A DNA stretch of 64,000 bases from Bradyrhizobium zhengyangense (GCF_022012435.1 NZ_JAKLUA010000009.1:1-64000), one strand, 5' to 3'. Shown: positions 44,830 through 54,107, counted from the first letter of the stretch. Notes: a model not told the origin generated them from the sequence alone. Translations and numbers: made by a program.

Positions 44830-45378
44830 CCGTGAAAGCGGTTAGTGAAGGTCGCTCCAGTGCAGAAGACCATCGTTGGACTCAGCACGTTTCATAAAGC
44901 ACGTGTACTATCAACCGACAGGCGCCGGCATCACTAGGAGAAAATTGCACGATGGGCTGCCCCGATAGCATTGCAATTTCTTGCTAGCGGATCAGCGCCT
45001 AAAACCCTGTACTCGCGCAAAATCCTGTGGCGACACGGCGGGCCTCAGGGCTAGTACTGCTCAAGCCAGAGGAGAACGTCGCACTCTTCTTTCATGGACG
45101 AGGTCGCATGACGAGTGGCCACCTTAGCTAGCCAAAGGGTGCGCCATGCCATAGTGCACTCAGCCAAGCGCGTGGTCTCTTGGTTCGCTGGGTCAGTGTC
45201 CGACGTGACGACATGGAGTAGATCTCGACAGGCGCCAAGGCCGGTCGAGCCTGGCCTTTTACTCAACCGAGCTCGCAAGGCACACATCTGGGCAGCTCAG
45301 ACTAATGTTGCGTCCCGATGCGTGTGGCCGGTTCTGTCAACAATCCCATTCAATCGACCAGACACGGAGACTTCCACG
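44830..45378. other. Intergenic stretch between divergent units
   Basis: About 550 bases between the divergent isocitrate-lyase-like gene (-) and the SDR gene (+). One 78-residue minus-strand frame with coding-like base use is listed separately; otherwise no gene or clear operator was seen. Confidence 0.35.
45051..45287 (-). CDS. Small hypothetical protein (78 residues), doubtful
   Basis: Minus-strand frame with GC-rich third codon positions and a natural-looking composition: RDLLHVVTSDTDPANQETTR, LAECTMAWRTLWLAKVATRH, ending ECDVLLWLEQY. No domain recognised and no convincing ribosome site. It could be a small real protein or the tail of a lost gene. Confidence 0.25.
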   Translation of the reverse strand: MCALRARLSKRPGSTGLGACRDLLHVVTSDTDPANQETTRLAECTMAWRTLWLAKVATRHATSSMKEECDVLLWLEQY

Positions 45379-46203
45379 ATGACAGGACACACCAAACAGG
45401 AGCCTCGCCTGGCGGGAGGCGAAGATGCGTCCCTCCGGGGCAAGGTTGCGATCGTAACGGGCGCAAGCCGAGGCATCGGTGCTGCCATTGCGCTCGAGCT
45501 CGCGCAAGCAGGCGTCGATTCCGTTATCGTCGCCCGGGATGAGGCCATGCTCAACAGCGTTGCCGAACGCGCACGATCATTTGGAACAAGGGTAGAGGTC
45601 GTTGCTGGCGACCTGCGAAACGTGGAAACCGTTTCCTGGACGATCGACCGGGCCTTGGCCGCTTTTCAGAAGATTGATATTCTTGTCAACAACGCCGGTG
45701 CGACCACGCGGGGGCACTTCCTGGAGCTGCCCGATAGTGATTGGGAGGATGGTTTCGGCCTAAAATTCTTTGGTGCAATGCGCCTCTGTCGGGCGGCCTG
45801 GCCTACACTTGTTCAGACGAGTGGATCCGTCGTGAATATCGCCGGTGCAGGCGGCCGAACACCCGACATCTATTTCGCTATCGGTTCGCCAGTGAATGCC
45901 GCACTCAATAGTTTCAGCAAATTCCTCGCCGAGCTTGGCATTAGGGACGGCGTGAGGGTCAATTGTATCAATCCCGGCTTGGTGAGGACAGACAGATTGA
46001 CAAAGCGCCTGACGCTGGAGAGCCGCGAACGACGCATCGACCCTGCCGAAATGGAATATCAGCTCAGCCGCGAGTTGCGCATTGCGCGAATCGGCGAGCC
46101 TGAGGATATCGCGGCGCTGGTTAGATTTGTCTTGTCAGATCGCGGTCGTCTCCTGCAAGGGGCTGCTATCGATGCGGATGCAGGTCTGACAAAAACGCTT
46201 TAG
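45379..46203 (+). CDS. SDR-family protein with altered catalytic motif
   Basis: SDR fold of 274 residues from the ATG at 45379 (MTGHTKQEPRLAGGED). An open frame reaches 88 codons further upstream but without similarity. Cofactor motif TGASRGIGAAIALELAQAG, NNAG motif ILVNNAGATTRG, and VNCINPGLVRTDRL are standard. In the active-site region DIYFAIGSPVNAALNSFSKF the YxxxK spacing is broken: the expected Tyr is Gly and the Lys is Asn, though a Tyr lies a few residues earlier. Convergent with the LeuD-like gene 39 bases away. Substrate unknown. Confidence 0.88.
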   Translation: MTGHTKQEPRLAGGEDASLRGKVAIVTGASRGIGAAIALELAQAGVDSVIVARDEAMLNSVAERARSFGTRVEVVAGDLRNVETVSWTIDRALAAFQKIDILVNNAGATTRGHFLELPDSDWEDGFGLKFFGAMRLCRAAWPTLVQTSGSVVNIAGAGGRTPDIYFAIGSPVNAALNSFSKFLAELGIRDGVRVNCINPGLVRTDRLTKRLTLESRERRIDPAEMEYQLSRELRIARIGEPEDIAALVRFVLSDRGRLLQGAAIDADAGLTKTL

Positions 46204-46241
46204 ATTCGCCTAACCGCGCAACTCTGGTTCGTCGGCCCCAC

Positions 46242-46874
46242 TCAGGGAGAATGCCGAGGTTCAGGTCGCGCGTATAACCAGGGCTGGCACGCTCGGCTCT
46301 TCTGCTGGAAGTCCTCAATGTCGGCGACGAATCTTAGCGTTTGACCAATCTCGTCGAGGCCCTCTAGCAGCGTTGCGCGACGGGCAGTTGGAATGTTAAA
46401 AGCGATTGTCCTGTCGTTCGGTAATTCGATGGTGCAGCTTTCGAGATCCACCGACATCGTCGGATCGTTCGTGGTCGCCAGGTGGTGATGGATCTCATCA
46501 ACCTCTGCCTGCGGTAACGTGACGAGTAGCAGCCCGTTCTTGAACGAGTTTTCGTAAAAAATGTCGCCAAAGGTGGGTGCAATCACGCAGCGAATACCGA
46601 ACCGTACCAGGGCCCAAACCGCGAACTCGCGGGAGCTGCCACAACCAAAATTGGCTCCCGCAACAATAACTTTGCTCTTGCGAAAGGGGGCGCGGTTCAA
46701 GATAAAGTCCGGCACCTCTTGGCCTTGCAGATCATACCGCCAGATCGCAAACAGGCCTTCCCCCGGATTGCTCTTCAAGCTGCGTTGCCAAGCGACCGAA
46801 ATGATCGCGTCTGTATCGATGTTAGGGCGCGGGAAACTGGCCGCGACACCCTCGACACGTGTGTATTTCTCCAT
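46242..46874 (-). CDS. LeuD-like hydro-lyase small subunit (candidate maleate hydratase)
   Basis: A 210-residue swivel-domain subunit, intact. It starts MEKYTRVEGVAASFPRPNID (ATG at 46874; an upstream ATG extends into leuC). Active-site loop [18 protein letters not shown], then GDIFYENSFKNGLLLVTLPQ. Last gene of a five-gene minus-strand operon: hydroxylase/hydrolase fusion, FAH hydrolase, gentisate dioxygenase, LeuC-like, LeuD-like. In that context the LeuCD pair most plausibly hydrates maleate to D-malate after hydrolytic cleavage of maleylpyruvate. A second leuD copy at 33-34 kb is frameshifted. Confidence 0.9.
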   Translation of the reverse strand: MEKYTRVEGVAASFPRPNIDTDAIISVAWQRSLKSNPGEGLFAIWRYDLQGQEVPDFILNRAPFRKSKVIVAGANFGCGSSREFAVWALVRFGIRCVIAPTFGDIFYENSFKNGLLLVTLPQAEVDEIHHHLATTNDPTMSVDLESCTIELPNDRTIAFNIPTARRATLLEGLDEIGQTLRFVADIEDFQQKSRACQPWLYARPEPRHSP

Positions 46875-46891
46875 ACGAATTCTCCGGCGGC

Positions 46892-48301
46892 CTAGGTTAA
46901 GTACCTTCTGACGTCCGTTACCGCCCCGGCAATCGCAGCGGCGGCCACCGAGGCGGGACTGGCTAGGTGGGTGCGACTCTTTTGGCCTTGGCGCCCCTCG
47001 AAATTGCGGTTCGACGTAGAGATGCAACGCTTACCGGGTCCTACAAAGTCATCATTGATGGCGACGCACATGGAACATCCGGCCTCCCGCCACTCAAACC
47101 CAGCTTCCAGGAAGACTTTGTCGAGCCCCAGAGATTCAGCGGCATGTTTAACCTGCGCTGAGCCGGGTACCACAAGCGCGCGTACATGCGAAGCGACCTT
47201 GCGCCCCCGCACGACTTCGGCGGCAGCCTCTATATCGGAAAGGCGGCTGTTGGTGCATGAACCGATAAACGCCACGTCGACGGTGAGCCCTTCGAGAGAC
47301 TGACCGGCCTCAAGACCGAGATAAGTCAGCGAACGGTCCATTGCGGCGCGACGCGCAAGGTCGTTAACCGCCGCGGGATCAGGAATCGGATCGCTGACGC
47401 TGCCAACATCCTCGGGGGTCGTCCCCCAGGTGACCTGCGGGCCGATGCTCGTGCAATCAACATCGACCTCTCGATCGAAAACCGCTTCTGGGTCGGTCGG
47501 GAGCGAACGCCAGTAAGCCAATGACTGTTCCCACATTTCTCCCTTGGGCGAATAAGGCAGATCGTGGAGATATTCGAATGTGACGTCATCGGCAGCTATA
47601 AGTCCAGCTCTCGCACCGAACTCGATCGACATATTGCAGATGGTTTGGCGTTCTTCTATCGACAAAGACCGTATGACGCTGCCGGCATATTCCACAGCGT
47701 AGCCACGTCCCGCCGCAACGCCGATCTGACCAATCAATCTCAAAATGAGATCCTTGGCGTATACCCCTCGGTTGAGCTTGCCTTCGAAATTGATACGCAT
47801 GCGTTTCGGCCGCCGCTGGACGATTGTCTGGGTCGCGAGCACATGCTCCACCTCGCTGGTGCCAATGCCCCAAGCCCAACAACCAAGTCCTCCACACGTT
47901 GCCGTATGGCTGTCGCCGCATACCAGTGTTGTGCCGGGCAAGACGATGCCGAGCTCAGGTGCGATTACATGGACAATGCCTTGCCGAGGATCGTCAACAT
48001 CAATGAGTTCAATCTTATGAGCCTGACAATTTTCACGTAACAGCTGCACGAATTCCCGACCACCAGCGAACGTCTCTCCCGTACGACCTTTCGCCGTGGA
48101 AAGGATGTGATCGACAACAGCATAGGTCAGTTCGGGATTACGGGTCTTGCGGCCAGCACGCTTCAAGCCCTCGAAGGCGGCAGCCGATGTGCATTCATGA
48201 ACCATGTGCCGGTCCACATGAAGAAGAAACACGCCATCTTCAATCTCCCGGATAACATGCGACAGCCAGATCTTGTCGAACAGAGTTTCGCTGTTTGCCA
48301 T
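46892..48301 (-). CDS. LeuC-like hydro-lyase large subunit (candidate maleate hydratase)
   Basis: A 469-residue aconitase-superfamily protein starting MANSETLFDKIWLSHVIREI. The 4Fe-4S cysteines are in GSCTNSRLSD and GCSMCVAIN; other blocks are LVCGDSHTATCGGLGC, GTSEVEHVLATQT, and SRTHLASPASVAAAA at the end. It is 17 bases upstream of its LeuD partner. Maleate hydratase from other proteobacteria is a LeuCD-type heterodimer, which fits the gentisate context better than leucine synthesis. Closely similar in layout to the LeuC-like protein at 34-35.4 kb. Confidence 0.9.
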   Translation of the reverse strand: MANSETLFDKIWLSHVIREIEDGVFLLHVDRHMVHECTSAAAFEGLKRAGRKTRNPELTYAVVDHILSTAKGRTGETFAGGREFVQLLRENCQAHKIELIDVDDPRQGIVHVIAPELGIVLPGTTLVCGDSHTATCGGLGCWAWGIGTSEVEHVLATQTIVQRRPKRMRINFEGKLNRGVYAKDLILRLIGQIGVAAGRGYAVEYAGSVIRSLSIEERQTICNMSIEFGARAGLIAADDVTFEYLHDLPYSPKGEMWEQSLAYWRSLPTDPEAVFDREVDVDCTSIGPQVTWGTTPEDVGSVSDPIPDPAAVNDLARRAAMDRSLTYLGLEAGQSLEGLTVDVAFIGSCTNSRLSDIEAAAEVVRGRKVASHVRALVVPGSAQVKHAAESLGLDKVFLEAGFEWREAGCSMCVAINDDFVGPGKRCISTSNRNFEGRQGQKSRTHLASPASVAAAAIAGAVTDVRRYLT

Positions 48302-48617
48302 GGCGCTAATCGACTTGTCCCAAGGGGCTTGAATTCTCACGAGGTGAGCGAGCCGTACACGAGCTTTGGGAAGTTAAGAACCTCGGACATTGCCCAATAG
48401 GAGAAAATTGCAAACACCCCTTTTGCCCGGCTAGCAAATCGATGCTGTGCGTCAGATGCGCTTAAGTACTCGCGGTCCACGCAAAATAGAACGATCGGCC
48501 TGCATCAGGCCTGCGCTATCTACAAGAGCAACTTTCTGGAAACGCGGAGCGAGCCAACGGGTATTGCCTGCGCAAACAACTACGCCGGGCACAACGATTG
48601 CAAGAGGCGAAAGCTGC
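48302..48617. other. Gap inside the gentisate operon, no gene recognised
   Basis: About 316 bases between the dioxygenase stop and the LeuC-like start. One minus-strand frame (48452-48718) overlaps the dioxygenase end and has no similarity. The length is large for an operon gap and may hold an internal promoter or a processing site; none was identified. Confidence 0.35.
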
Positions 48618-49688
48618 CTATTGACGTCCGTTCGGATGATCTTCTTGGCGAGCCAAACCGAAAGGTTCCAATATAGGCTGATCGCTTGTCCGGAACAGAA
48701 TCGATTTCTCATACGCAATATATTCGCACCACGACCAAGCCGGCTCTGCGATCACATCGCGCTCTGACCATTCGTGCTTGACGCCATCGATAATGGTGGC
48801 ACCGCTTCCCTTCGCAACAACACAAAGACTACTCGATGTGCGTCGTCGTGCCTTCGAGTGGAAGCCTTTACGGAATCCGTTCACGTGACAGGCGATTGTC
48901 GGCATGACATGCCCACCCGTGATAGGATTTACGTATTCGTAAACGACACCCTCGTACGGGTCATCATCGTCGCGGTCCAGTCCGGCTTGTATCATTGCTT
49001 CGGCGGCAGCCCATTTGTACACCAACTGGGGCGAGGCCGGCGGTTGCGCGCGCGTCCGACCTTGTAGCATTCCGAGCGCGCCAATATCTTCGTAAGAGCC
49101 CACAGTATTGGTATAGGGTTCTAAGGATTTGCTAGGATGCATCTCGAAACAATCGGCTCGCATGTATGAAACGAATGGGGTATCGAGCGCATCGAACCAA
49201 ACCATTGGCTCCGTCCCGCCATTGTGCGCGTGACTATGCCAGCACCCTCCAGGCGTGAGCAAAAGATCAAGCTCGTGCATATCCGCGCGCGTGCCATCGA
49301 CGACCGTGAACGCACCACTTCCCGACAAGATGAAGCGCAGCGCTGAATAGGTGTGCCGGTGCGCCGGTGCGACTTCGCCAGGTAGGATCATCTGCAACGC
49401 GCCATTGAGCGTAGGCGTTGCTGCTGCGGACCGTGGCATCCCGGGATTCTCAAACAGAAGAATTCGGCGCTCAGTGCCCGGCCCGGCCAATGATGTCTTA
49501 ACAGCTTCCTCGAACTCAGCGTGCAAGTCGCGCCACCGCCATACATGGCCGCGCGCCTTGTAGCCCATCTCTTCGGCGACCCCGCTGGTATTCCAGATGG
49601 GAATGATACTCAGCCGCTTCATACGATCGGCCCGCTCGGCTGTGGGATCGGCATGTTTCGGATCTGGCTGAGCCGTGCTGTTCGACAT
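48618..49688 (-). CDS. Gentisate 1,2-dioxygenase
   Basis: Bicupin Fe(II) ring-cleaving dioxygenase (EC 1.13.11.4), 356 residues, opening gentisate to maleylpyruvate. First cupin: LPGEVAPAHRHTYSALRFIL (two iron His), SGSGAFTVVDGTR, LLTPGGCWHSHAHNGG (third His). WFDALDTPFV is a family signature. Second cupin: GVKHEWSERDVIAEPAWSWC. The ARMVLFENPG-like N-terminal segment is seen as ILLFENPG. It sits between an FAH-family hydrolase and the LeuC-like gene in one operon, consistent with gentisate catabolism by the hydrolytic maleylpyruvate route. Confidence 0.93.
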   Translation of the reverse strand: MSNSTAQPDPKHADPTAERADRMKRLSIIPIWNTSGVAEEMGYKARGHVWRWRDLHAEFEEAVKTSLAGPGTERRILLFENPGMPRSAAATPTLNGALQMILPGEVAPAHRHTYSALRFILSGSGAFTVVDGTRADMHELDLLLTPGGCWHSHAHNGGTEPMVWFDALDTPFVSYMRADCFEMHPSKSLEPYTNTVGSYEDIGALGMLQGRTRAQPPASPQLVYKWAAAEAMIQAGLDRDDDDPYEGVVYEYVNPITGGHVMPTIACHVNGFRKGFHSKARRRTSSSLCVVAKGSGATIIDGVKHEWSERDVIAEPAWSWCEYIAYEKSILFRTSDQPILEPFGLARQEDHPNGRQ

Positions 49689-49784
49689 TTTGGTTCCTCA
49701 ACTTTAGTTCGAGCTTGCCGCCACGCTGCGGTTGATTAGACCTGCCGGCTAGCATGAAATTGCAGGACGAGGACTGCGCCTCCT

Positions 49785-50693
49785 CTAATTTTTGGCTATG
49801 CGCGGTGATCGGAGCATTTCGTCCGCCGACCAATCGCCGGCCTCGATCAGGAGCGTCATTTCGCCAATATCCTGTACGCCAACGACGACGCGGTCGCCCG
49901 GTACAATTTCGGATACTCCTTCGGGAGTGCCGCTCATGATGATGTCGCCGGGATGAAGTGTATAATAGGCGGACGCGAACGCGATCAGCTTGGGAACCGA
50001 CCATATGAGGTGTCGCGTATTCGATCGCTGCTTCTCCTTGCCGTTTATGCTCAGATAAAGGTCAAGAACCCCGGGATCGGGAATCTCATCTCGCGTAACC
50101 AACCAGGGTCCCAAGACGGAATAGGTGTCGATTGATTTCCGCAGGCTCCGCTCTTCGGGACCACGGACAACCGCGTCGACAGCAACGGCGTACCCAGCGA
50201 CATACTGCAAGGCGTCTGCCTGCGGGATGTTGCGACCCCGTCGACCTATAACAACACCCAACTCGGCTTCGGGGTCGTGCCTTCGCGTCGGATCGCCCAG
50301 TCTGATCAGCGATCCCGGGCCCACTAGCGAACTATTGGCCTTCAAAAAAAGACCGGCTCTGTCGATCGTCTGAACCTCCGATCGGCCCTGCCGCAATTCT
50401 TGATTGTTCGTCCCCTCGTCGAGATGGAGCTGATAGTTGACAGGGGCAGCGATGATCTTAGACGGATTAGCGACGGGGCTATCAAGCCGAACCGAGCTCA
50501 CGGGAATGCGTCGAGCGCGCCCGGCCAGCTCCTGTGCCTTGGCGATGACGCGGTCCAAATGCTCGATCATGATGTCGTGCTGCGGAAACGGCCACTTGAG
50601 GCTGGGCAGCACGTCCAGCGCCTCGGTAACGACGAGAATTTCGCCATCTCGCACGATACCAAGCTGATTTCCATCGAAACGACAGAGCCGCAT
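49785..50693 (-). CDS. FAH-family hydrolase, candidate maleylpyruvate hydrolase
   Basis: A 302-residue protein of the fumarylacetoacetate hydrolase family. Metal-binding Glu in HDPEAELGVVIG, the dyad region YAVAVDAVVRGPEERSLRKS, and GDIIMSGTPEGVSEI near the C-terminus. Next to gentisate dioxygenase, the expected reaction is hydrolysis of maleylpyruvate to maleate and pyruvate; fumarylpyruvate hydrolase after an isomerase is an alternative, but no maleylpyruvate isomerase is encoded nearby. Gaps of 96 and about 63 bases to its operon neighbours. Confidence 0.9.
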   Translation of the reverse strand: MRLCRFDGNQLGIVRDGEILVVTEALDVLPSLKWPFPQHDIMIEHLDRVIAKAQELAGRARRIPVSSVRLDSPVANPSKIIAAPVNYQLHLDEGTNNQELRQGRSEVQTIDRAGLFLKANSSLVGPGSLIRLGDPTRRHDPEAELGVVIGRRGRNIPQADALQYVAGYAVAVDAVVRGPEERSLRKSIDTYSVLGPWLVTRDEIPDPGVLDLYLSINGKEKQRSNTRHLIWSVPKLIAFASAYYTLHPGDIIMSGTPEGVSEIVPGDRVVVGVQDIGEMTLLIEAGDWSADEMLRSPRIAKN

Positions 50694-50756
50694 ATTATTC
50701 TCTCCTATCCAGATAGAGCGGTTAGGGCAGCCAAGCCGCCGGCTTATGCCCTAACC

Positions 50757-52868
50757 CTATGGCGTCGCCCCGACGTAAGTGTTGGAGTGGGCGTGGCGCC
50801 GAATCGCGCGAAAGAACTCGTCCGTCTCCGGCAGAAACTCGAACAGCGCAAAACTATGAATGCTATCGTCGAACAAGTGCAGTTCGGCATCTCCGCCCGC
50901 CGATTTAGCAGCAGCGACCAATGCACGAGCGTCGTCAGCGAGGGCTTCTCCACGCGCCGCAAAGACGCGCATCGGTGGTAGCCCGGCAAGATTTCCGCGA
51001 AGCGGCGAAATGGCGGGATCATCGGGCTCTCGGTCTTGGATGAACGCACCAGCCAAAGTCAGTAGTCGCCGCCGGGTCATCCAGGGCTCGGTTCGTCTAT
51101 TGCCGTCGATACTGGCCGCCGTCAGCGTGAGATCGGCAAAGGGCGACAGGAGATAAAGGGCGGCGGGCCGAGTGACATTCTCGTGACGGAGCTTTGCGGC
51201 GAGACTTAAAGCAAGACCACCGCCCGAGCATTCGCCACTGACTGCAACTGGGTCTGCGCGCCGCGAAAGCCACGCAAAGGCCGCTCGCACATCCTCCTGC
51301 ATTTGCATTGGCGTATGTTCCGGGACAAGTCGGAACTCGGGTACCAACGCCCAGCCACCGATCGCGCGCGCTAGACCAGCTGCAAGCAAAACCGAGCTCT
51401 TAGCCGAACCAAACACATATCCTCCCCCATGAAGATGAAGAACGGCAGGACCACTTTTCCCGCCGGGGGGAATGACGCATAACGCAGGCACCCCGTCGCA
51501 GTCGACGGTTTCTACCGACACATCCTCTGGCAACGCACATAGACTCGACATGAACCGCTCGTAAGCAGCCCGTTCGCTCATCCAGTCTTCATCTTCGAAC
51601 TTGAGAGCATTCGACCAAAGATCGAACGCGCGGGCGGCGGCCGGCCGCGACGGCCGCACCAATGGACTGGCGTTAAACAGGTCGAATGGCTTGTTTGATT
51701 CGGCGACTTCATCATAGCCATAGAGCCACGCAAACCGCTCATACCCAGCTTGGTCGAGCTTCAGCATGCCCCGCCCCATCCGTCCGTAAGCCGCCTGACG
51801 CTCGGGTGCCTTTTCATGAAATGCCGTAAGATCGCCGCGACTTTGGTGAAGCAACCGAGTGGTCCGCGGCTTCCGCCGCGCTTGAAACTCGGAAAAAGCG
51901 GCTTCCAAGTTGCTCCCGCTCCGGTGCAAACAAGCCGCCAACGCCACCGAATCTTCGAGCGCCATCGCCGCACCGGAGCCGGATGTCGGCAGCACCGGGT
52001 GGGCCGCGTCGCCAATCAGAACTATTCGCCCGCGATGCCATTCTGGCAGGGGATAACGATAATTGATCGCCGTGATGAAAGCTTCGGTTACAGCCTCAGT
52101 GATCTCTCGGACGTCTTTGCAGGCGTCCTTAAATGAGGCGCGCAAATCCGCGACATCCCCAGCTGTGGCCCAGTCCTCACGATGGATCTCATCGGCAGGT
52201 ACGTAGAAGGCTGCATAAAACTGTTTGCCGCGACGAATCGGATAGCAAACCACGTGGCGACCCGCACCGCTCCACACATTGGTATCCAATGTTAGCGCTT
52301 TGCTGAGAAGCGTCGTTGGTAGAACGGTCCGCCAGGCGAGGAGGCCCGTAGATATCGACTCGCTTTCTCCAAAAATTGCGCTTCGCACCTTGGAACGCAG
52401 GCCATCGGCTCCGATTAGGAGATCGCCAAGAACAGCCTCACCCCTCTCGAGAATGACGGTAACACTTCGATCATCTTGCTTCACATCGACAACAGAGCAG
52501 TTGAGCCGGATCTCCGTTCCGTCCAAATGTCTTGCAAGAGCGTCGATCAAATCGCGGCGATGCGTCTTGTAAAGCGGGGCGCCATACAGCTTGGCTCCCG
52601 CTTCGCCCAGTTGGGTGCGATTGCGTACCTCACCGCTCACCATATCATAAAATGTAATCGTCTCGGGCGGCTCATCCGAGCGCTTTATCTCCGCCGCAAT
52701 GCCCAGCGATTCAAGAACGCGCATAGCATGAGGTCCAAGGACAACACCTGCTCCAACCTCGCTTAACTCCGCCGCTCGCTCGATGACGGTCACGTCGATG
52801 CCGTTACGACGCAAAGCAACCGCCGTAGCCAGTCCGGCCACTCCGGCTCCGACAATCAGGGCACGCAT
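50757..52868 (-). CDS. FAD aromatic hydroxylase fused to HSL-type alpha/beta-hydrolase
   Basis: One uninterrupted 703-residue frame holds two enzymes. Residues 1 to about 390 are a class A flavin monooxygenase of the salicylate/3-hydroxybenzoate hydroxylase type: GAGVAGLATA near the start, LIGADGLRSKVR (DG motif), LIGDAAHPVLPTSGSGAAMA (GD motif). Residues from about 400 to the end are an HSL-family esterase: HGGGYVFGS oxyanion motif (H480), nucleophile elbow GECSGGG where GDSAGG is usual (Cys547 in the Ser place), and final His in SIHSFALF (H671). I choose the ATG at 52868, six bases after GGGAGG. Gentisate dioxygenase nearby suggests that it makes gentisate, perhaps after releasing a hydroxybenzoate from an ester. 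Confidence 0.85.
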   Translation of the reverse strand: MRALIVGAGVAGLATAVALRRNGIDVTVIERAAELSEVGAGVVLGPHAMRVLESLGIAAEIKRSDEPPETITFYDMVSGEVRNRTQLGEAGAKLYGAPLYKTHRRDLIDALARHLDGTEIRLNCSVVDVKQDDRSVTVILERGEAVLGDLLIGADGLRSKVRSAIFGESESISTGLLAWRTVLPTTLLSKALTLDTNVWSGAGRHVVCYPIRRGKQFYAAFYVPADEIHREDWATAGDVADLRASFKDACKDVREITEAVTEAFITAINYRYPLPEWHRGRIVLIGDAAHPVLPTSGSGAAMALEDSVALAACLHRSGSNLEAAFSEFQARRKPRTTRLLHQSRGDLTAFHEKAPERQAAYGRMGRGMLKLDQAGYERFAWLYGYDEVAESNKPFDLFNASPLVRPSRPAAARAFDLWSNALKFEDEDWMSERAAYERFMSSLCALPEDVSVETVDCDGVPALCVIPPGGKSGPAVLHLHGGGYVFGSAKSSVLLAAGLARAIGGWALVPEFRLVPEHTPMQMQEDVRAAFAWLSRRADPVAVSGECSGGGLALSLAAKLRHENVTRPAALYLLSPFADLTLTAASIDGNRRTEPWMTRRRLLTLAGAFIQDREPDDPAISPLRGNLAGLPPMRVFAARGEALADDARALVAAAKSAGGDAELHLFDDSIHSFALFEFLPETDEFFRAIRRHAHSNTYVGATP

Positions 52869-53363
52869 AGCCATCCTCCCGTAGTTGGACATCTGTGACC
52901 GATATCCTTTATTCGCAGGTTAAGCTCACCAGTCGTCGAACCGACCAGAGCGCTGCGGGTTAAGGCGAGCTTTCCGGGCTACTCACTGCCCGGTCAATCA
53001 TCGACCTACGTCGCGCTGCCGCCTTGTCATTTTGGTAAACGTGTTTCCTATTCTGTCGTTTGTCAAGCAGCGCCCAGTCCTGGCGGCAAACCCCAAGCCA
53101 AACTCTTTCCGTCGCACAAGTATGCGGCGCAGTATTGTCCTATTCCGCTAGTCGCACCGATTGTAAGTTCCGGCGATACCCTCAAGCCCTGCGGCATGCA
53201 TACGCCCGCCGCTACACAACTTTTGCTGACCTATGAAACAGCTGATCTCTCCTGTTCGGTGCAGCTTTCCACTATGCGGGGCCGTTCAAAGCGCACCGCC
53301 GCCACATAGCAGTGCGACGTGCACCAATCGATGCGACCCTGCTGCGAGCGAGGTTAAACAATA
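52869..53363. other. Divergent promoter region of the gentisate operon
   Basis: About 495 bases between the divergent hydroxylase fusion (-) and an SDR gene (+). No gene is recognised. A partial dyad GGTAAAC/GTTTCC at about 53034-53048 could be a regulator site; it lies about 165 bases upstream of the fusion gene. Confidence 0.35.
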
Positions 53364-54107
53364 ATGGCTGGCCGTCTGGCTGGACGTCACATTTTGATCT
53401 CGGGCGGCGGAAGCGGAATCGGCCATGCCACCGCCATGCGATGCGCCGAGGAAGGAGCGGTGGTGACTGTTGTCGGACGGCGGCTCGATTGCTTGAAAGA
53501 GGTCGCCAGGTTGACGCGAGGACACGCTATTGCGGCGGATCTTACCGACGAGGCGCAAGCATTTGCCGCGGTGAACGACGCCGCGGCCCTTATGGGCTGT
53601 CTCGATGGTATCATCAATTGCGTCGGCAATGCCGAGGCCGCTGTTCTAGAAGATATCGACTTAGCTCGTTGGGACGCGAGTCTTCGCACCAACCTTACGT
53701 CTCACTACCTGGTCTGCAGAGCAGCATTGCCACATCTTCGAAAGACTCGAGCAGCAGCCATCGTCAACGTGTCGGCACTGGCAGGTATACGACCCGGTGT
53801 AAGCAGCGCGGCGTACGGAGCCGCAAAGGCCGGCGTCATCCAATTTACCAAGACACTTGCTGCCCAGTTGGCGCCCGATATACGAGTGAACTGCGTCTGC
53901 CCGGGGGCCGTCGATACTGAGATGATGGACCGATTTTTGGCCGGAAAGTCAGCCTCGCAACAAGACGCTTTTCTGGCGAGGTACGCGCTGAGGCGGCTGG
54001 CAATTCCCCTAGAAATAGCAAATCTCTTGCTGTTCCTGGTCAGTTCGGAGGCTCAGTACATCACAGGCAGCAACTATGTCTGCGACGGAGGTCGGGCCTA
54101 TCAGTGA
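53364..54107 (+). CDS. SDR-family oxidoreductase, canonical
   Basis: A 247-residue NAD(P)-dependent dehydrogenase/reductase with complete motifs: GGGSGIGHATAMRCAEEGA, IINCVGNAEAA (NNAG variant), catalytic Ser in VNVSALAG and YGAAK as YxxxK, and YITGSNYVCDGG at the end. It resembles 3-oxoacyl reductase or 2,3-dihydrodiol-type dehydrogenases; substrate unknown. Divergent from the hydroxylase fusion gene. Confidence 0.92.
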   Translation: MAGRLAGRHILISGGGSGIGHATAMRCAEEGAVVTVVGRRLDCLKEVARLTRGHAIAADLTDEAQAFAAVNDAAALMGCLDGIINCVGNAEAAVLEDIDLARWDASLRTNLTSHYLVCRAALPHLRKTRAAAIVNVSALAGIRPGVSSAAYGAAKAGVIQFTKTLAAQLAPDIRVNCVCPGAVDTEMMDRFLAGKSASQQDAFLARYALRRLAIPLEIANLLLFLVSSEAQYITGSNYVCDGGRAYQ

